NCBI RefSeq assembly: GCF_031143425.1
Contig: NC_090451.1
Span: forward strand, 349,440,339 to 349,504,338
Length of the DNA: 64,000 bases
Direction of reading: 5' to 3'
Source of the DNA: Pleurodeles waltl
Taxonomy: Eukaryota; Chordata; Amphibia; Caudata; Salamandridae
A program made the translations under genes and the position numbers. This document shows, piece after piece, positions 34,061-47,170 of the stretch; position 1 is the stretch's first letter, and each line of letters starts with the position of its first letter. The notes beneath the pieces were generated by a model. That model searched no databases and was not told where the DNA came from. It saw only the letters and a list, made by a program, of their open reading frames with translations.

Positions 34061-35809
34061 TCCTGAATCACCACACCTTGCGGCTTCTGCAGAATCCTCC
34101 TTAGATTGATGAATCTCCCATCTGTTTTGTATTTTGTATTTGAATTGTGGGCTGCCAGCCAAGAAGGAATCTTCTAGACCAAGGGTATGAGGATCAAGAA
34201 GGAGGGGGGACTCCCAACCGCAAGCTGCGCCCAGACCTAGTCAGGCTGCTTCTGCGGTAACAAGGCTCAACCTACTTGTAAGCGGTCTAATGCCAACTGT
34301 ACCCTTACAGAGCCGCCTCAAATACCCATGGTATGAGAAACACGGGAGATAATGATGGGAATTAAACACTACAGTCTGCTTTAGAAGATATCAATTGCAG
34401 GTTAGATGTGAAACTTTTTACATACTACTTAAGCTCGCTAAGATGGTTCACAAGCTGACACGGGCACCCCTGACAGTGTACCAATCTGCTGTGTATCAAA
34501 TATCCTCGCAATATCCTTGCAAATTACATGGAGCGCTCTGGCAACCCCTTGCCAGCTCTTGGAAAGGCAGATTCGGTTCACAAGTAGTGTAGCTTACTAT
34601 ATTGGGGGTGAGACGCTTGACTAGGCACTTGACAAGGGTGCTAGGGAAAGCGATTATTGAAAATCAATGAGGTGGTAAATACCCAGGAAAGCCTGGGGTA
34701 GTCAAAATAGTAGAAAAACGGTTCAAAGCGATGCAGGATCTACTTTTAATTGTACTTTTAAATGTACTTAGCTTTCTGGAGAACTCCATACAACAAAAAC
34801 GAGATCATGACAAGAGTCTTCCCACATGAAGCACATGAAACTCCTGGCAGTTTTAAATAGCGCCCCTTCTCTTGCCATGCACTTGCTGGGCCTAACTGAG
34901 CCCGTTGAACATTTACAGCGTCTCCCTCAGCCTGCGGAACTGCTTGAACACCAGGCTCACCAGGTTGACGAGAAGGGTGATCCCTTGCACCTTCCATACA
35001 GCCTCCCAACTGTTGATTTTTGGCATCTGACTGCAGCGGCCGGATGAGTGCTTAGGGAGTTCGGGCATTTGGAAGCCCGGTTGCCTGATCCCTAACGCCA
35101 CGGGTAGAACCATAAAGAGCTGGCCTTTTGCTTGCTTGCTTGGCTCCTCCCTCCTCAGTGTGATCTGACGTGATCCAGAACAACTGAGTACAATGTGATA
35201 AGATCGTTACCTCGAGCTCCATGCAGCTCCTACGGATGCCTGCAACATCTACTGCATCCACTACATGCATGAGTAAGTGAATAGATGGGCTAGAGCACCA
35301 ATGTGTAGCAACCTTTGGACAAAGAAGACTGCACTGGTTTAAACACCTGTCCTTTATCAAATCTCAGAGTGAAGGACTACTTACTTGGGAAACATCAATC
35401 TCCTCATGACTGCAGTGGAGTGAGTATTGTTAGCAAATTGTCCGATATAACCGCAGAAAGCCTAAGCTACTACGCCCGTAATCACTGCCTCTCCAAGCCA
35501 AGTGACTGCTATATGGCCAAAGCCTATTTCCAGGAATATTGGACAAAAAACATTTAACTTATATGCAAGTAGCCCTCTCACACTGCAACAGGTTTGGCGT
35601 CTGCACACCACTTCCAACCCGGGCCAAATCCCCACAGAGTTCGCAAAGCCCCACAAAGTTCCAAGACTCTAAATACAATGAAACACTGCAGCCTCTGCCT
35701 GCCACTCAGCTGAACAATCTGGAAGAGAAAAACAAACAAGAGGAAGTAGCTAAGTGGAAGGGTAGGTAACCACTGGTTGGTGGGAGAAGCATACTGCATT
35801 TTCACTCAA
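34061..35809. other. No gene or family recognised
   Basis: Probably old repeat sequence; no domain could be read on either strand. Confidence 0.4.
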
Positions 35810-35815
35810 AGGGGA

Positions 35816-37712
35816 AATTGGGGGTGTGGCTTAGCAAGCCAACATGGCGGTCTCTCTTTGTTAGAGCTCCACACCTTCATCCTACCATCCACCTCAATTA
35901 AACATAGGAGGCCTGCATCTGTAGCGGAGGCCATCTGGTTGCTGCACCCTTGGCGGTTGGGTGCCAAAATCCTGTTCCCCTGCTCCATCCGGGGGCCCTC
36001 CTGATACAGCGGGGGTCAGCGTAATTGTGGCCTACTCCGAGGGTGCCAGCCTGAAGGGAGAAAGCACTGGACCGCTTGGCTCGCCAGCGCCTGACACTCC
36101 TCGGTGGAGTGAGTCAATCGGAGGCACTGCAGAGATTGTTCCCCCCTCTGTGTTTCAGGGCCTGCAACCCCAGTGACAGAAAGCACCCTCCTTCACCCCT
36201 GTGAGTGCGGCTGGCAAGGCAAGGACAAGTGGGAGCCTTACGGGGTCCTTGGCCAGTCGAAACTTGTCAGAGGGGAACCTGCTGCAATTACTGGCCTGCT
36301 GCCCTGCCCCCAGGACCGGGGCAGCGATCAACGAGGAGGAGGGTGGGGCCCACTTCCCTGCCCCCACACTTGAACCCACCCATTGCAAAGAGGTACAGTG
36401 CTGAAGGCAGAGGAAATAAACTGAATGGCCTGACATGACAGGCCCACCACCTGCAACATGGGGACCTTCTGTGCCAGATTCTCACCTGGGGGGTGAGGTC
36501 TGCTCTCCTGGGACAGCAAGGGAAACTGGGACTTCCTGGGGATGCCCAGTGTATCACCTAATCCCGGGTGGGAGTGTAGCCAAAACTCTCAGCGTGGTGG
36601 GTGTTTGCCCTGCTCTATGCAGAAAAAAGGCCAGGTTAGGGACCCTGGCAGACTGCCACAGTGGGGGAGCCCTTAATTAACCCCCTTCCTCCATGGACAC
36701 TGCCATAGACTCCTGAGGCCTGCTGCACACCTGCTCTATGAGTTGAGATGTCACCTCTGAGCTTGAATTGCTCCGGGGAGGTTCAGATCTCCTCTGCTCC
36801 AGCACTACACCAGGGCTGCACTTGCCTGCTGGGGGCCGACGGGGGCTCTAACTGGGACGAGGAGCTGGACATCAGCTGTGTAATGTAGACTGGCGCCCCG
36901 GGTATCTCTTCTGTCAGACTCCCCAGAGCCAGGGCAGCGACTGGTGCTAAGAGGGAGTGCCTCTATCTGTGCCTAATCTGTTCTGCCAGCACCCACTAGG
37001 CCACGACCATAGGTGTCTTGAAGAGCTGATACAGGCCTCCCTGCCATACTGCACTGCCACTGAGGGATGTGGTGGCTGTGGGACACCCGGTCCATGGATT
37101 GTTGGAGCAGTATGTCTTGCGGAGACGGGGCTGGGCAACTGCACCCTCTTCTCCCAACACATCAGGGCTGGACAACGGCAAATCTACTTTTGTTTTGCCA
37201 TCGTTGGATCTTCATGGGTGCTTCTGTTCCTCCTGTAACAGGTCCCCTGAGAATGGCTGTGCCTTTCCAAGGGCACCCAGCAGTTGATCCACCAACAATA
37301 GTTCTGAAAGCCCCCAGGACAGAGTGAGGGTGCTGGAGAGGAGGGCTGAAGATGCTGAGGGATGCTCTCACAGGAGCAAAATCCGAATCCTGGGATTGAC
37401 GGAAGGGATTGTGGGCCATAATTCACTGGCCTTCTTAGAGACCTGGTTCAAGTCCTTTGTCTCCACCTTCTACCTCATGCCATTTTTCTCACCGGAAAAG
37501 AACCAGAGTGTGCTGGTGCACTGCCCTGTTTTGGGAGCATGCAACAAGTGCGATGCTGGTCAGGCTCCTACACTTTAAGCACCACAGTGCCATCTAGAAA
37601 GCTGCCAGACTAGCCAAACTGCTAAAGCTCGAAAATACCACTGTCATGTTGTTCCCAGACTATACCCAGGCGGTACAGCACCAATGTCCTTCCTTCTTGG
37701 CAGTGAAGAAGT
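35816..37712 (+). mobile_element. L1/Tx1-like LINE, 5' part with ORF1 fragment
   Basis: It starts near a CCAACATGGCGGTCTCTC segment, resembling vertebrate L1/Tx1 5' ends. At 37,324-37,712 an ORF1-like stretch reads LERRAEDAEG, then IRILGLTEGIVGHNSLAFLE, and in the next frame VMLFPDYTQAVQHQCPSFLA then VKKW. These are the coiled-coil end and RRM/C-terminal signatures of L1-type ORF1. It stops abruptly where TGTAGGAAAG begins. It is broken by frameshifts. Confidence 0.6.
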
Positions 37713-39541
37713 GGTGTAGGAAAGTGTCTCTTTTGACATGGTCATGTCCCCAACTTTTAGCCTGGTTTCTGGTGTGATTTTGATTGAAAGTGCATGGGGT
37801 TCCTGTTAACCAGGTCCCCGGGCCAGATCTCTTTACCCAAAACTTTACTGTCATTTTTGGCAATTGGCAAAAACTTTGGCACACACTGTAAGTTTCTACT
37901 AAATGGTTTTTCTGGTGCCTAGGGCCTGGGGTACTAAAGAGGGTGCCTAAGGGCTGCAGCACAAATTGTGCCACCCTAAGGGACCCCTCACCAAGCACAT
38001 GGCAGCCTGTCTGTTTTGGTGCAGACAAAAGTGAAAACACGACATGGCACCTAGCCTGATATGCCCCTGCTATGTCTTTGTCATTTTTCAGACATAGTAA
38101 GTAGATATGCTGGACACTGGTCACTACGAGTTCCCCCGCTGCATGATGGCTTCACTTAAGATAGGGTTGTGTGGTATCAAACATCTCGAATTGATGAGCC
38201 CACACTGATGCTAGTGTGGGATTTACCAATACATGCACCCAGAGGGCCCCTTAGAGGTGTCCCCTGAAAACCTACCAACTACATGTGTGTTTACTGACTG
38301 GTCGTGATCAGTTCAGCTACCCAAGCCACGTTTCTGAACACCCCCTAAGGTGAGAGGCAGTGTTCTCAAGGGCCAGAGACAAAAGCCTGCACTGGGTGGG
38401 AGTGTTAGCACCTCACCCAGGCAGGATGGGCATTCCAGGGCGGGAAGCTTCAAAGTCCTACCCGCCTTTACCCAGGTCTCTCCAGATGGCAGAGATGACC
38501 GACCCCACTTTTAATGGCAAAAAAGGGGGTAAAACTAGGCAGATTTTTTAATTCCTCCATCTTTGATTGGAAGGAATTAGGCCATTAGGGTTAGAGCTAT
38601 GCCCACTTCCCAGTGTAAGTGGTCATAGAAAGGGTGCAGTCACCCTAAAGGTGGGCAACCCATTGGCTGCCACCTGACACTCCCTCTAACACTCCTATAT
38701 TGAGTATTTAGGTGGCACCCCTGTACCCTAGAACTCAGATCCTGATTACCTAAGAAGAAAACGACAAAGAAGAGATGCACCCACAAAAAAGGAGAAGGAG
38801 CAGCTGACCTGGTACGAACCCCGTCGGCCTGTCTGCACTCCTCGATGGACTCTGTACCAAAAGGTGCCCCATCCTGTTGCTGAACCTCCAGAAACCTGGG
38901 AGGACTGCCTGCCTTCGAAAAAATACTCAAGTCTCCAGTGAGCAGCGGACCTGCTCCTCAACCAACTCTACAGAAAGGACTCGGCAGCCTCTGGAACAGC
39001 AAAGACCCATAACCTGAGAGCACCGCTGCACCTGCTGTCACCGGCCTGAGTGGGTATACCTCTGGTGCCAGCAAGGTCCCCCAGCTGTTCAGAGTCTGAG
39101 TCCATCATGGTTTCACCCCTCGTGGACTCCCTGAAGTCTCCCGCAGACTCTGTGGTGAAAGAAACCCAACACCTAAAGCAACCACCCCACTCGTCACCGC
39201 CGACCTGAGTTGAAGTTGACCCTTGGTGTCAACGATGTCCACCAGCTCTCCTTAGCTCGAGTCCACTGTGGTTTCACACCTCCTGGAGACCCCGGAGATG
39301 CCTGCAGCCTCAGACCACAGGACCTTGCAACCGCAAGTGCTCCTTTACTAGGAAACCTGATGCCAAAGGACACCCCTGCATCCATAGCACCTGAGCATTG
39401 GAGAAGAGGACCAAGGGTGCACCTATGTCACGGAGCACCCCATGTTTGTGACCTACCTGTTGGTTGTCCCCGACTGGCCCCCTAGCCAGACCCTGCAACC
39501 TAAATCCATGGAGACCAATCCCCATTGAAATACAGTGGGCA
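37713..39541 (+). mobile_element. LTR-like newt repeat beginning TGTAGGAAAG
   Basis: It begins TGTAGGAAAGTGTCTC at a sharp junction within the L1 ORF1-like sequence. The text that follows (CTAAGGGCTGCAGCAC, GGGACCCCTCACCAAGCACA, CCACACTGATGCTAGTGTGG) resembles, from memory, an abundant LTR-like repeat of newt genomes. There is no protein domain. A roughly 150-bp internal duplication lies at 39,030-39,320 (CACCGGCCTGAG and CACCGCCGACCTGAG repeats). Confidence 0.45.
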
Positions 39542-39544
39542 TCC

Positions 39545-40924
39545 GATCAATCAATCAATCTGATTCAATCAAATTTCTTAAGCGCACTACTCACCCGGTA
39601 GGGTCTAACGGCACTGGGTGTGGTGGGGGGAGTGTTACTGCTCGAAGAGCCATGTTTTGAGGGGCTTTCTGAAAGTTAAGAAGTCCTGGATCTTGCGTAG
39701 GTTGGTGGGGAGGGATTTCCAGGTTTTGGAGGCAATGTGGGAGAAGGATCTGCCGCCAGAGGTGGTGCGTTGGATGCTGGGGACTGTGGCGAGGGCGAGG
39801 TCGGCGGAGCGGAGCTGGCAGGTTGGGATGTGGAGGTTGATTCATTCGTTGAGGTAGGCCGGCCCGGTGTCGTGGAGGGCTTTGTGAGCATGGATTAGGA
39901 TTTTGAAGACGATCCTTTTGTTGTTGGGCAGCCAGTGTAGGGATCTGAGGTGGGCGGAGATGTGTTCGTGGCGAGGGAGGTTGAGGATGAGACGTGCGGC
40001 GGCGTTCTGCATGCACTGGAGTTTTCTCTGAAGCTTGGCTGTGGTCCCTGTGTAGAGGGCGTTGCAGTAGTCCAGTCTGCTGCTGATGAGGGCGTGGTGA
40101 CCGTTCTTCTGGTTTCTATTGGAATCCACTTGAAGATCTTGCGTAGCATGCGGAGGGTGTTGAAGCAGGAGGATGATATGGCGTTTATTTGCTGAGTCAT
40201 GGAGAGAGACGAGTCTAGTATGATGCCGAGATTGCGTGCGTGGGTGATGGGTGTCGGGGGTGGTCCTAGGATGAGAGTCGTTCCATGCTGTCTTGTTGGG
40301 TCCGAAGATGATGATCTCGTTTTTTCCTGAGTTCAGTTTGATGTGGTTTGCTGTCATCCAGCTAGCGATGGCGAGGAGTCTGGCGTGTAGGTTGTTCTTG
40401 GCGGTAGATGGGTTCCTCATGAGGGAGAGGATGAGCTGGGTGTCGTCGGCATATGAAATGATGTTGAGGCCGTGGGGGCGGACGATGCTGGCAAGCGGAG
40501 CCATGTAGATATTGAAGAGGGTGGGGCTGAGTGAGGATCCCTGGGGGACTCCGCAAATGGTCTTGGTAGCTTTAGACCAGAATGGAGGGAGGCGAACTCT
40601 TTGGGTTCTTTCGGAGAGGAAGGAGGTAAGCCAGTCCACAGCTTTGTGGCGAATTCCGGTGTCGAAGAAGCGTGTGCCAAGGGTCTGGTGGCATACGGTG
40701 TTGAATGCTGCAGAGAGGTCTAGAAGGATGAGGTTGACGGTTTCACCCTTGTCCAGTCTGGTCCTGATGTCGTCCGTGCAGGCGAAGAGGGCGGTCTTGG
40801 TGCAGCGGTTTGTGCGGAATCCAGACTGGGAGACGTCGAGTATGTTGTTGCCCTCCAGGAAGTGGGACAGTTGTTTGTTTACTATCTTTTCTATGACCTT
40901 CGCGGGGAAGGGAGTCTGGACCAC
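39545..40924 (-). mobile_element. L2/CR1-like LINE, copy A, 5'-truncated
   Basis: A minus-strand copy ending in a GATT/CAAT microsatellite (39,545-39,560). It keeps an open RT region from 40,924 downward: SQSGFR, LILLDLSAAFN (motif A), GVPQGSSLSPTLFNIY (motif B), ISYADDTQLILS (motif C). After a frameshift comes the C-terminal SSRLDYCNALYTG, LQCMQNAAARLI, LHWLP series typical of L2/CR1. The start near 40,924 cuts into the RT. Confidence 0.8.
39842..40924 (-). pseudogene. L2/CR1-like reverse transcriptase fragment
   Basis: A 360-residue frame with RT motifs A (DLSAAF), B (PQGS) and C (YADD), then a frame shift about two-thirds along, since the stretch rich in HPRTTPDTHHPRT is out of frame. The correct frame returns before the C-terminal LDYCNAL region. 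It lacks endonuclease and the RT N-terminus. Confidence 0.75.
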
Positions 40925-40925
40925 A

Positions 40926-42292
40926 TTCGAAGAGCCATGTTTTGAGGTTCTTCCTGAAGATGGTGAGAGATGGGCTTTGTCTGATATGCGTGGGCAGGTT
41001 GTTCCAGCTCTTGGCTGCGAGGTGTAGGAAAGATCTTCCTCTGGTGGTGGTTTTCCGTATGCGTGGGACAGTAGCTAGTGCCTGTTGGGTGGGGTGGAGT
41101 GGTCTAGCGGGGTTATGGAAAGAAATGCGATGGTTCAGGTAGGCCGGTCCGATGTTGTGCGGGGCCTTGTAGGTTTGGGTGAGTAGTTTGAAGTTGATTT
41201 GCTTGTCTACTGGAAGCCAATGGAGGGTCCTCAGGTTTTGGGAGATGTGTTCTTAATGGGGAGGTTCAAGACTAGTCTTCTGGTGGCATTTTGGATGAGT
41301 TGCAGTTTCCTGATGTTCTTTGTTGTGGTGCCGGCATAGAGTGCGTTGCTGTAGTCGAGCTTGCTAGTTACAAGAGCATGGGTTATTGTTTTACAGCAGC
41401 TGACTGGGATCCACTTGAAGATTTTGCAGAGTTGGCAGAGGGTGTGCCAGCAGGAAGCGGTGACTGCATTTATTTGTTGGGTCATTGATAGGGAGGAGTC
41501 GAGGATGATTCCTAAGTTGTGGGCATAGTCAGTGGAAGTAGATGGTGTGCTGAGCGATGTGGGCCACCAGGAGTCGTCCTAGGCTGAGGTGGAGTTTCCG
41601 AAGATGATGAGCTTGGTCTTGTCCGAGTTGAGCTTGAGGCAGCTCTCCCTCATTCAGGTGGCTATAGCTTTCATCTCATTGTGAAAGTCCCTCTTAGCTT
41701 TGTCTAAGTCTTCAGTGAGGGACATGATGAGTTGTGTGTCATCGGTGTATGACACGATGTTCATTTCGTGGTCTCTGGCTGCCAGTGGGGCCATGTATAG
41801 AGCGTTGGGCTCAGGGACAATCCCTGAGGGACTCCTCAGCTGACTTCTATTGGTTTGGATATGAAGCCTGACCCTCTGTGTTCTTCCGGTGCAGAAGGAG
41901 TGGATCCATTGCAAGGCTTTTCTGCAGATTCCTGCGTCGTGGAATCTGGTGCATAAGGTGATGTTGGAGACCGTGTCGAAGGCTGCCGAGAGGTCGAGGA
42001 GTATGAGTGCTGCAGTGTGTGTCTGCTGTCGAGTAGTGTGTGGATGTCATCAGTGGCTGCAAGAAGAGCTGTCTCCGTCCTGTGGTTGCTGCAGACTCCA
42101 GACTGGGAGGTATCCAGAGAGTTATTATCTTCAAGGAGATGTCGCAGTTGCGAGTTTATGGCTTTTTCCAGGACTTTGGCTGGGTAGGGTAGCAGCGAGA
42201 TGGGTTGGAAGTTCTTGAGCTCTGATGGATTGGCTGTGGGTTTCTTCAGGAGGGGGTGGACTTCGTTGTGTTTCAAATCTTCGGGGACGACT
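40926..42292 (-). mobile_element. L2/CR1-like LINE, copy B
   Basis: The same family as copy A, same strand, abutting it. Its first bases (CGAAGAGCCATGTTTTGAGG at about 40,928) match the copy A 3' region at about 39,644, so copy B lacks only the last 100 bp or so. Minus-strand fragments include VVPEDLKHNEVHPLLKKP, QPISLLP, ETALLAATDDI and TSKLDYSNALYAGT. Frameshifts are numerous. Confidence 0.7.
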
Positions 42293-43930
42293 TGCTTTTA
42301 TACCTTTGTGATGTCTGTTCAGACCTCTCCCCAGTACAAAGCACGCTTCACACATTTGCTCAGCATCAGGTCTCCAAGTCAACTTGGCCAAATCCTGTGT
42401 GTATTCCCTTAGCTGTGATGCACAGCACAACAAAGTGTGACTTGGATGGCACCCTTCTAATGTGGAAGGAGGTTACTGTCCGTTATCTTGGGATTCACCA
42501 TTATCACTCCTCAGCTGACTTGTATGAGGGTAACCTGAGAAAAGCCCTTTCTGCCCTAAATCTCATTTGTAGTTCTGGAAACACCTACCTCTAGCTATGA
42601 CAGGGATATAGCCCTGTCCTAAATTATTATTTTTACCAAGGCTCCTTTATTATTTTGTGAACATTCCCCTTACTTCTCCACAGCATTTCTTCCAGGATTT
42701 GGATACTCTGCTGGGAAAACTTATCTGGAGATAGAATTGCACTAAAGAACCTGCAGCTACTGGTGGGCAGAGGAGGGATAGAAGCCCCATTGTTTGAAGC
42801 TTACTACCTGGCAGCGCAGTTGCAGTGGGTCCAATGGTGGTTAGCAGGGTGGCACATAGGGGAGACATACAATGTATCTGGTCCGCTCCAGCCAGCCATA
42901 GTCAAAAACTTCCTTTCTCCCAAAGCTACTCTGCAGTCCACATGGTCACTGCAAGTCATAATCGCCCGCAGGTGTTTGGCCAGAGTCTCTTTTCTTATAC
43001 GCCATGTCCCACCTTATGCCCCAGCACCCCCCCCCCAGCCCCTAGGGCCTTCCACGATTTCCTGGTCCCTAGTCAGCTATTTTTCTGTGAAGCCAGCATG
43101 AGCAATCCTTACCACCCCATTATGCAGACTCTTCTACACATGGGGGCATGGCGCCACCTGATAACATGGATCTGTAGGGCCATATAAGATCACACTGGGA
43201 TTCCACTTGTCGCCTTGAGAGGCAAATGGGCGGATGATATCCGTAGGGTATTGTAAGACTCCAAATGGGAACAGGCTCTGGAATTTCTCCAATGAATGCC
43301 TAGAAATGCCAGTTTCAAAAACATTCAGTTCTCTATCCTGTACCTGGCCAATCTGACACCTGAGCAACTTAACCGTTACTTACCAACCACACATCTTTGC
43401 TGCCCGCTCTGCCGTTCGGTATCAGTTGATCTGCAGCATATGCTGGGATCTTGCCCTGCCCACTCCTCCTATTGGCACTCTGTCTGCGATTTGTTGATAG
43501 AGGTCACCGAACTCACTGATTCGAAACGTGGGAGATCTCTGTCCTCTGTATTTTTAAGCATAGGAAGCAACATAGGGTGCATGCACATTTCGTCGGCTTG
43601 GTCCTCCTGCTGGCTAAAAGAACCCTAACCTTACAGTGATGGCTGAACAGACCCCTCTGGTTAGTGCTTGGCACGGAGTGCTGTGGAAATGGGGAAGGAC
43701 AGATATTAGGCACCTTCGTAAGCAGCCAATTTCAGCAGCTTGGAATTATCTCCTCAAACACTTCCAGAAACTCACCCACAATGATGACAGTTGCACGTAC
43801 CCAAGCCTGCTCACTAACCCCATTGCTGATTTCAACTGAGTTGAAGGCACAAGCAAAGAATGCAAATTTGGGATTGGTAGCCAGTGTATTGGTTTCTTTC
43901 TCTATTAGTATGCTGAAGGAGCAGGGATTG
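42285..43930 (+). mobile_element. L1/Tx1-like LINE ORF2 C-terminal remnant
   Basis: Plus-strand frames start at GDDLLLYLCDVCSDLSP (RT motif C) and continue with TVRYLGIHHYHS and DLYEGNLRKAL, as in Tx1/L1 RTs. Further on come LTPEQLNRYLPTTHLCCPLC and LQHMLGSCPAHSSYWHSV, the C-terminal Cys/His region. Stops and frameshifts are present. It may be the 3' part of the L1/Tx1 piece at 35.8-37.7 kb, separated by later insertions and a deletion. Confidence 0.65.
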
Positions 43931-45371
43931 GGTCACGTGTCTTGAGCCCTTCGAAGCAATTTGCCTTTAACTTAAGTGAGAAGTCAGATTTTAAAGCAGA
44001 CGGTTTAAACCTGCTTGGCCTTAAGCAGCCACAAACAACTTATCAGCTCTCTGAGTTAGAAAAAAAGTAAAATAAAATATTGTCTTACATTAGATAAAAA
44101 TATTGCTAAATAACTTCATGTAATGTGTGGCATCTTGAGCCATTCTTGGCTTTTTACGTGACACCTCTTTAGAGCATATGTATTGAAGCTTTGCTGATCT
44201 CAAGTGCAGCATGAATGTGACACTAATAGCATGCAATTGCAAAATGAAGTTGGCAAAAAAGCCATCGTAGACTGCGGATTTGAAACATCCTAAGAAGCTT
44301 TTCCAATCCAGACTTTATTTCATGCCAGCAGCTTTGCTTTTCGCGCTTTGAAATACAGGCCTACAAATCCTAGAATGAATCAAGCCAGTGCCTGAAGGTG
44401 GCTCAGTTGTACAAGTCAGTGATCCAGATCTCCTTCGTATAAGTATGTATGTATTGTGTATGTGATATGTCTGTGTAGTGCTTACATGAGATCAAGGAAC
44501 AGAAAGCTGTCAAATCAAACCTAAAAGCATAGGAATATATTAGCTGCTACTAACATATTGCATAAGACAAATTGAAGCTCCTGTAAACACCCAGTAAATT
44601 GTTCAGCACGACGCTTAAGAAAGAATCCATTGGTGATTCCACTGGCTGGATTTTCTATCCTGTAAAACCAGATCTGTTATTCCTGCACATGGACAATCTG
44701 AGTGCGGGAATATCGGCCCTTTTATAATTTTGCAGAGCAAAATTCTAGAGGGGAACTTGACTCCACACAACAAGCAATCAGTCCCTAAATGATGACCTGG
44801 CACGGTCGCTGGAGAACTGTCAGGTTAGGGGACCTAACAATAGAATCTGAAACATAGTTTCTGTGCATCTGTGTATGAATTACCTTGCTGAGTAGGGCAT
44901 AGTTTACAAGTTCAGATACACTGTTCATTGAAGAAGGAAGATTATTGTTGTCCATTCTGGTATCAGTCTCCAAAGGTCAGAATGAGGTCATGCCCAAAAA
45001 CAACACGACTAACAAGATAGAGAATATTTTGGGGGTAAATCTCACCATCAATCCAAGAGGCAGGTAACTTATAATATAGGAAAATGTTAAAAGAAGGAGA
45101 GAAGCCGCAAACAGTGCTTTTAGCAGAGAGTATCTGAACTCTCCAGCACATGCACATAAAGCTATTCCTTAAAAACAGCTACTCTGCCACCACGCTTTAG
45201 GTTGTGTAAGTAAAGTAACTTTTCTACTTCATGAATAAATACATATTTCTTTACATACCAGTCCCTAACATAACAGAGACAGTATAAAACAACAGACCAT
45301 TCAAAGCAAATTACTGGCAGTCAAGTTTCAACATTACAGTCGCCTGGAGTTTGCTAGATCTGAACATATCA
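43931..45371. other. No gene recognised
   Basis: AT-rich. Short minus-strand frames at 44,615-45,157 were considered as LINE debris but show no convincing motif. Confidence 0.4.
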
Positions 45372-47170
45372 TCAGTTTGCCAACAAATCTTCTGCTGAAA
45401 AACATAATTTAACAGCCTGTTTGATTGTCCTGATGTTGACGTTTATAAAAGCATTGGTGAGATATTTTTTTCCTAGGTCTAAAAGAGCAGGGCATATACA
45501 GATCAGATGTTCAATGGTCTCTTCCTTATACCCACAGAGTTTACAGTTACATGAGCACGGAGCACTCCATAAGGCCTCATATTGAAAACTTGGAATGTAA
45601 AATAGAAAGAAGCGCAGGTCCTTCTGTTTACAAGCAGACTCCACAAGGAGGACAAGAAGTCCTGTTGTACCATGTAATAGAAGTCCATGGTGTAATCCAC
45701 ATGCTTATAGGACTGTATGCACAAAAGATCCTCTAATTTATTGTTGGTCCTCCACTACTCCTTTTTTAGGGCTATGCATTGAAGGGGAGGAAAGGATAGA
45801 TTCTCAGCCAGAGGAGGTAAATTATGAAATTTGATGAGGTCCCCAACCTGCACGAGACTCAATTTCTTTGAGGCATTTGAGCTTTTAAATGGAGTTTTCC
45901 TTTGCGAAGGCACAATCACAGGCAAAATTCATCAAGGCACCTGCACGAAGAGCCAATAGGGACAGAAGTGAGAGCTATTGACTGTGAGGTGTAGATGACT
46001 GAAGATTTAGTAAGGATCTGATCCCCTTCATATATTTTTGTCAGGGCCAAAATTGCATTGTTTTTGAAAATTGTACAAGTATATAAAAGGGATGGAATTA
46101 ATACGAGGTTCAAAATTTGTAAAGCCTGAACACTTGCTCGGCCACTGTAGATCAGAGACACGATTTTATAGAATTCACAAACAATATTGGCCTTTTTTCC
46201 TTTATTTATAACCTGGCCTGTCCAAGCAAGTTTGTGATCTACTGTTACACTGTTACACCAAGGTAGTCTTATTTACTTACTTCTTCTATAATACTGCTAT
46301 ACATTTTCCAAATGTTGATGTCATTAATTCCTGCAGGTTTTGTAACTGAAACTGTAGATCAACATGTGTTAAAGAGAAAATGACGATGTCATCTGCATAT
46401 GATAAATATGAGATGCATTTTCCACCAAGCTTAGGAGTCAGCCTGTTCGGATCATTGAGTTAGAGGGCAGGTCAGAAATATAAAGAGACAAACATTTGCA
46501 ATGCAATGGGTCTAGCGTTGCTCAAGTTAGAGATATTAGCGTTGTAAATCCCTAACTGGACTTTTCTTGCCACATAAATCGAAAATGAAAAGTAAAACAG
46601 TTGACATAAGCAAGCCAATTCACAATGCCACGGCCGCCATGAGTGTGAGCATGAAGGAGAGACACAAAAGGAAAAAGAAGTCCAGTTGCAGTCAAATGTA
46701 TTGGCAAACGTGAAATTATCCATGTAACAGGGTCGATGTCCAAGGCGGTAACCAAACCGACCCAAAGCAGGACAAATGTAAAGCATTTACCAATAATAAC
46801 AAAGGATTTTTGAAAGGCAAGCCTATGAACGAGTGATAGGGATGGGCGTGCAGTGGACGTGGTTAAAAGCCCACAGATAGATTACAACACGTCAGAGAGA
46901 TTGCATGCTCAACCTAAAAAAAGGAAGGGCACATGATGCAACCTTGCTTAAACCCATTGAAGTTGTTTTAATCTGTGGAGTTTGACTCGTAGCCAGGTGT
47001 TGTTATGTATTGCCACCAAGAATTGGAGCAATGAATGGTTAATACCCCAGATCTTAAGTTTTTCCAAACCTTTGGGCCGATAGACATTGTTAAAAGCAGA
47101 ATAGACTATACAACAAACAAATAATGGCAGCTTTTTAACTAATGAATAATTGACTAGAACAGTAGTGAAT
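45372..47170 (-). mobile_element. APE-type LINE remnant: RT and C-terminal Cys-His motif
   Basis: In transcript order: YSAFNNVYRPKGLEKLKIWG (RT motif A region, near 47,100), LSYADDIVIFSLTHVDLQ (motif C, near 46,400), LVLIPSLLYTC (thumb, near 46,090) and CNCKLCGYKEETIEHLICIC (terminal Cys-His motif, near 45,520). It is the same general LINE group as the elements at 3.9 and 28.3 kb. It is heavily mutated and 5'-truncated. Confidence 0.65.

Noticed and set aside
44615..45157. Minus-strand short frames as a LINE C-terminal Cys-His region
   Set aside because: Cysteines are present (SDCPCAGI) but the spacing and surroundings do not match the other LINE C-termini.
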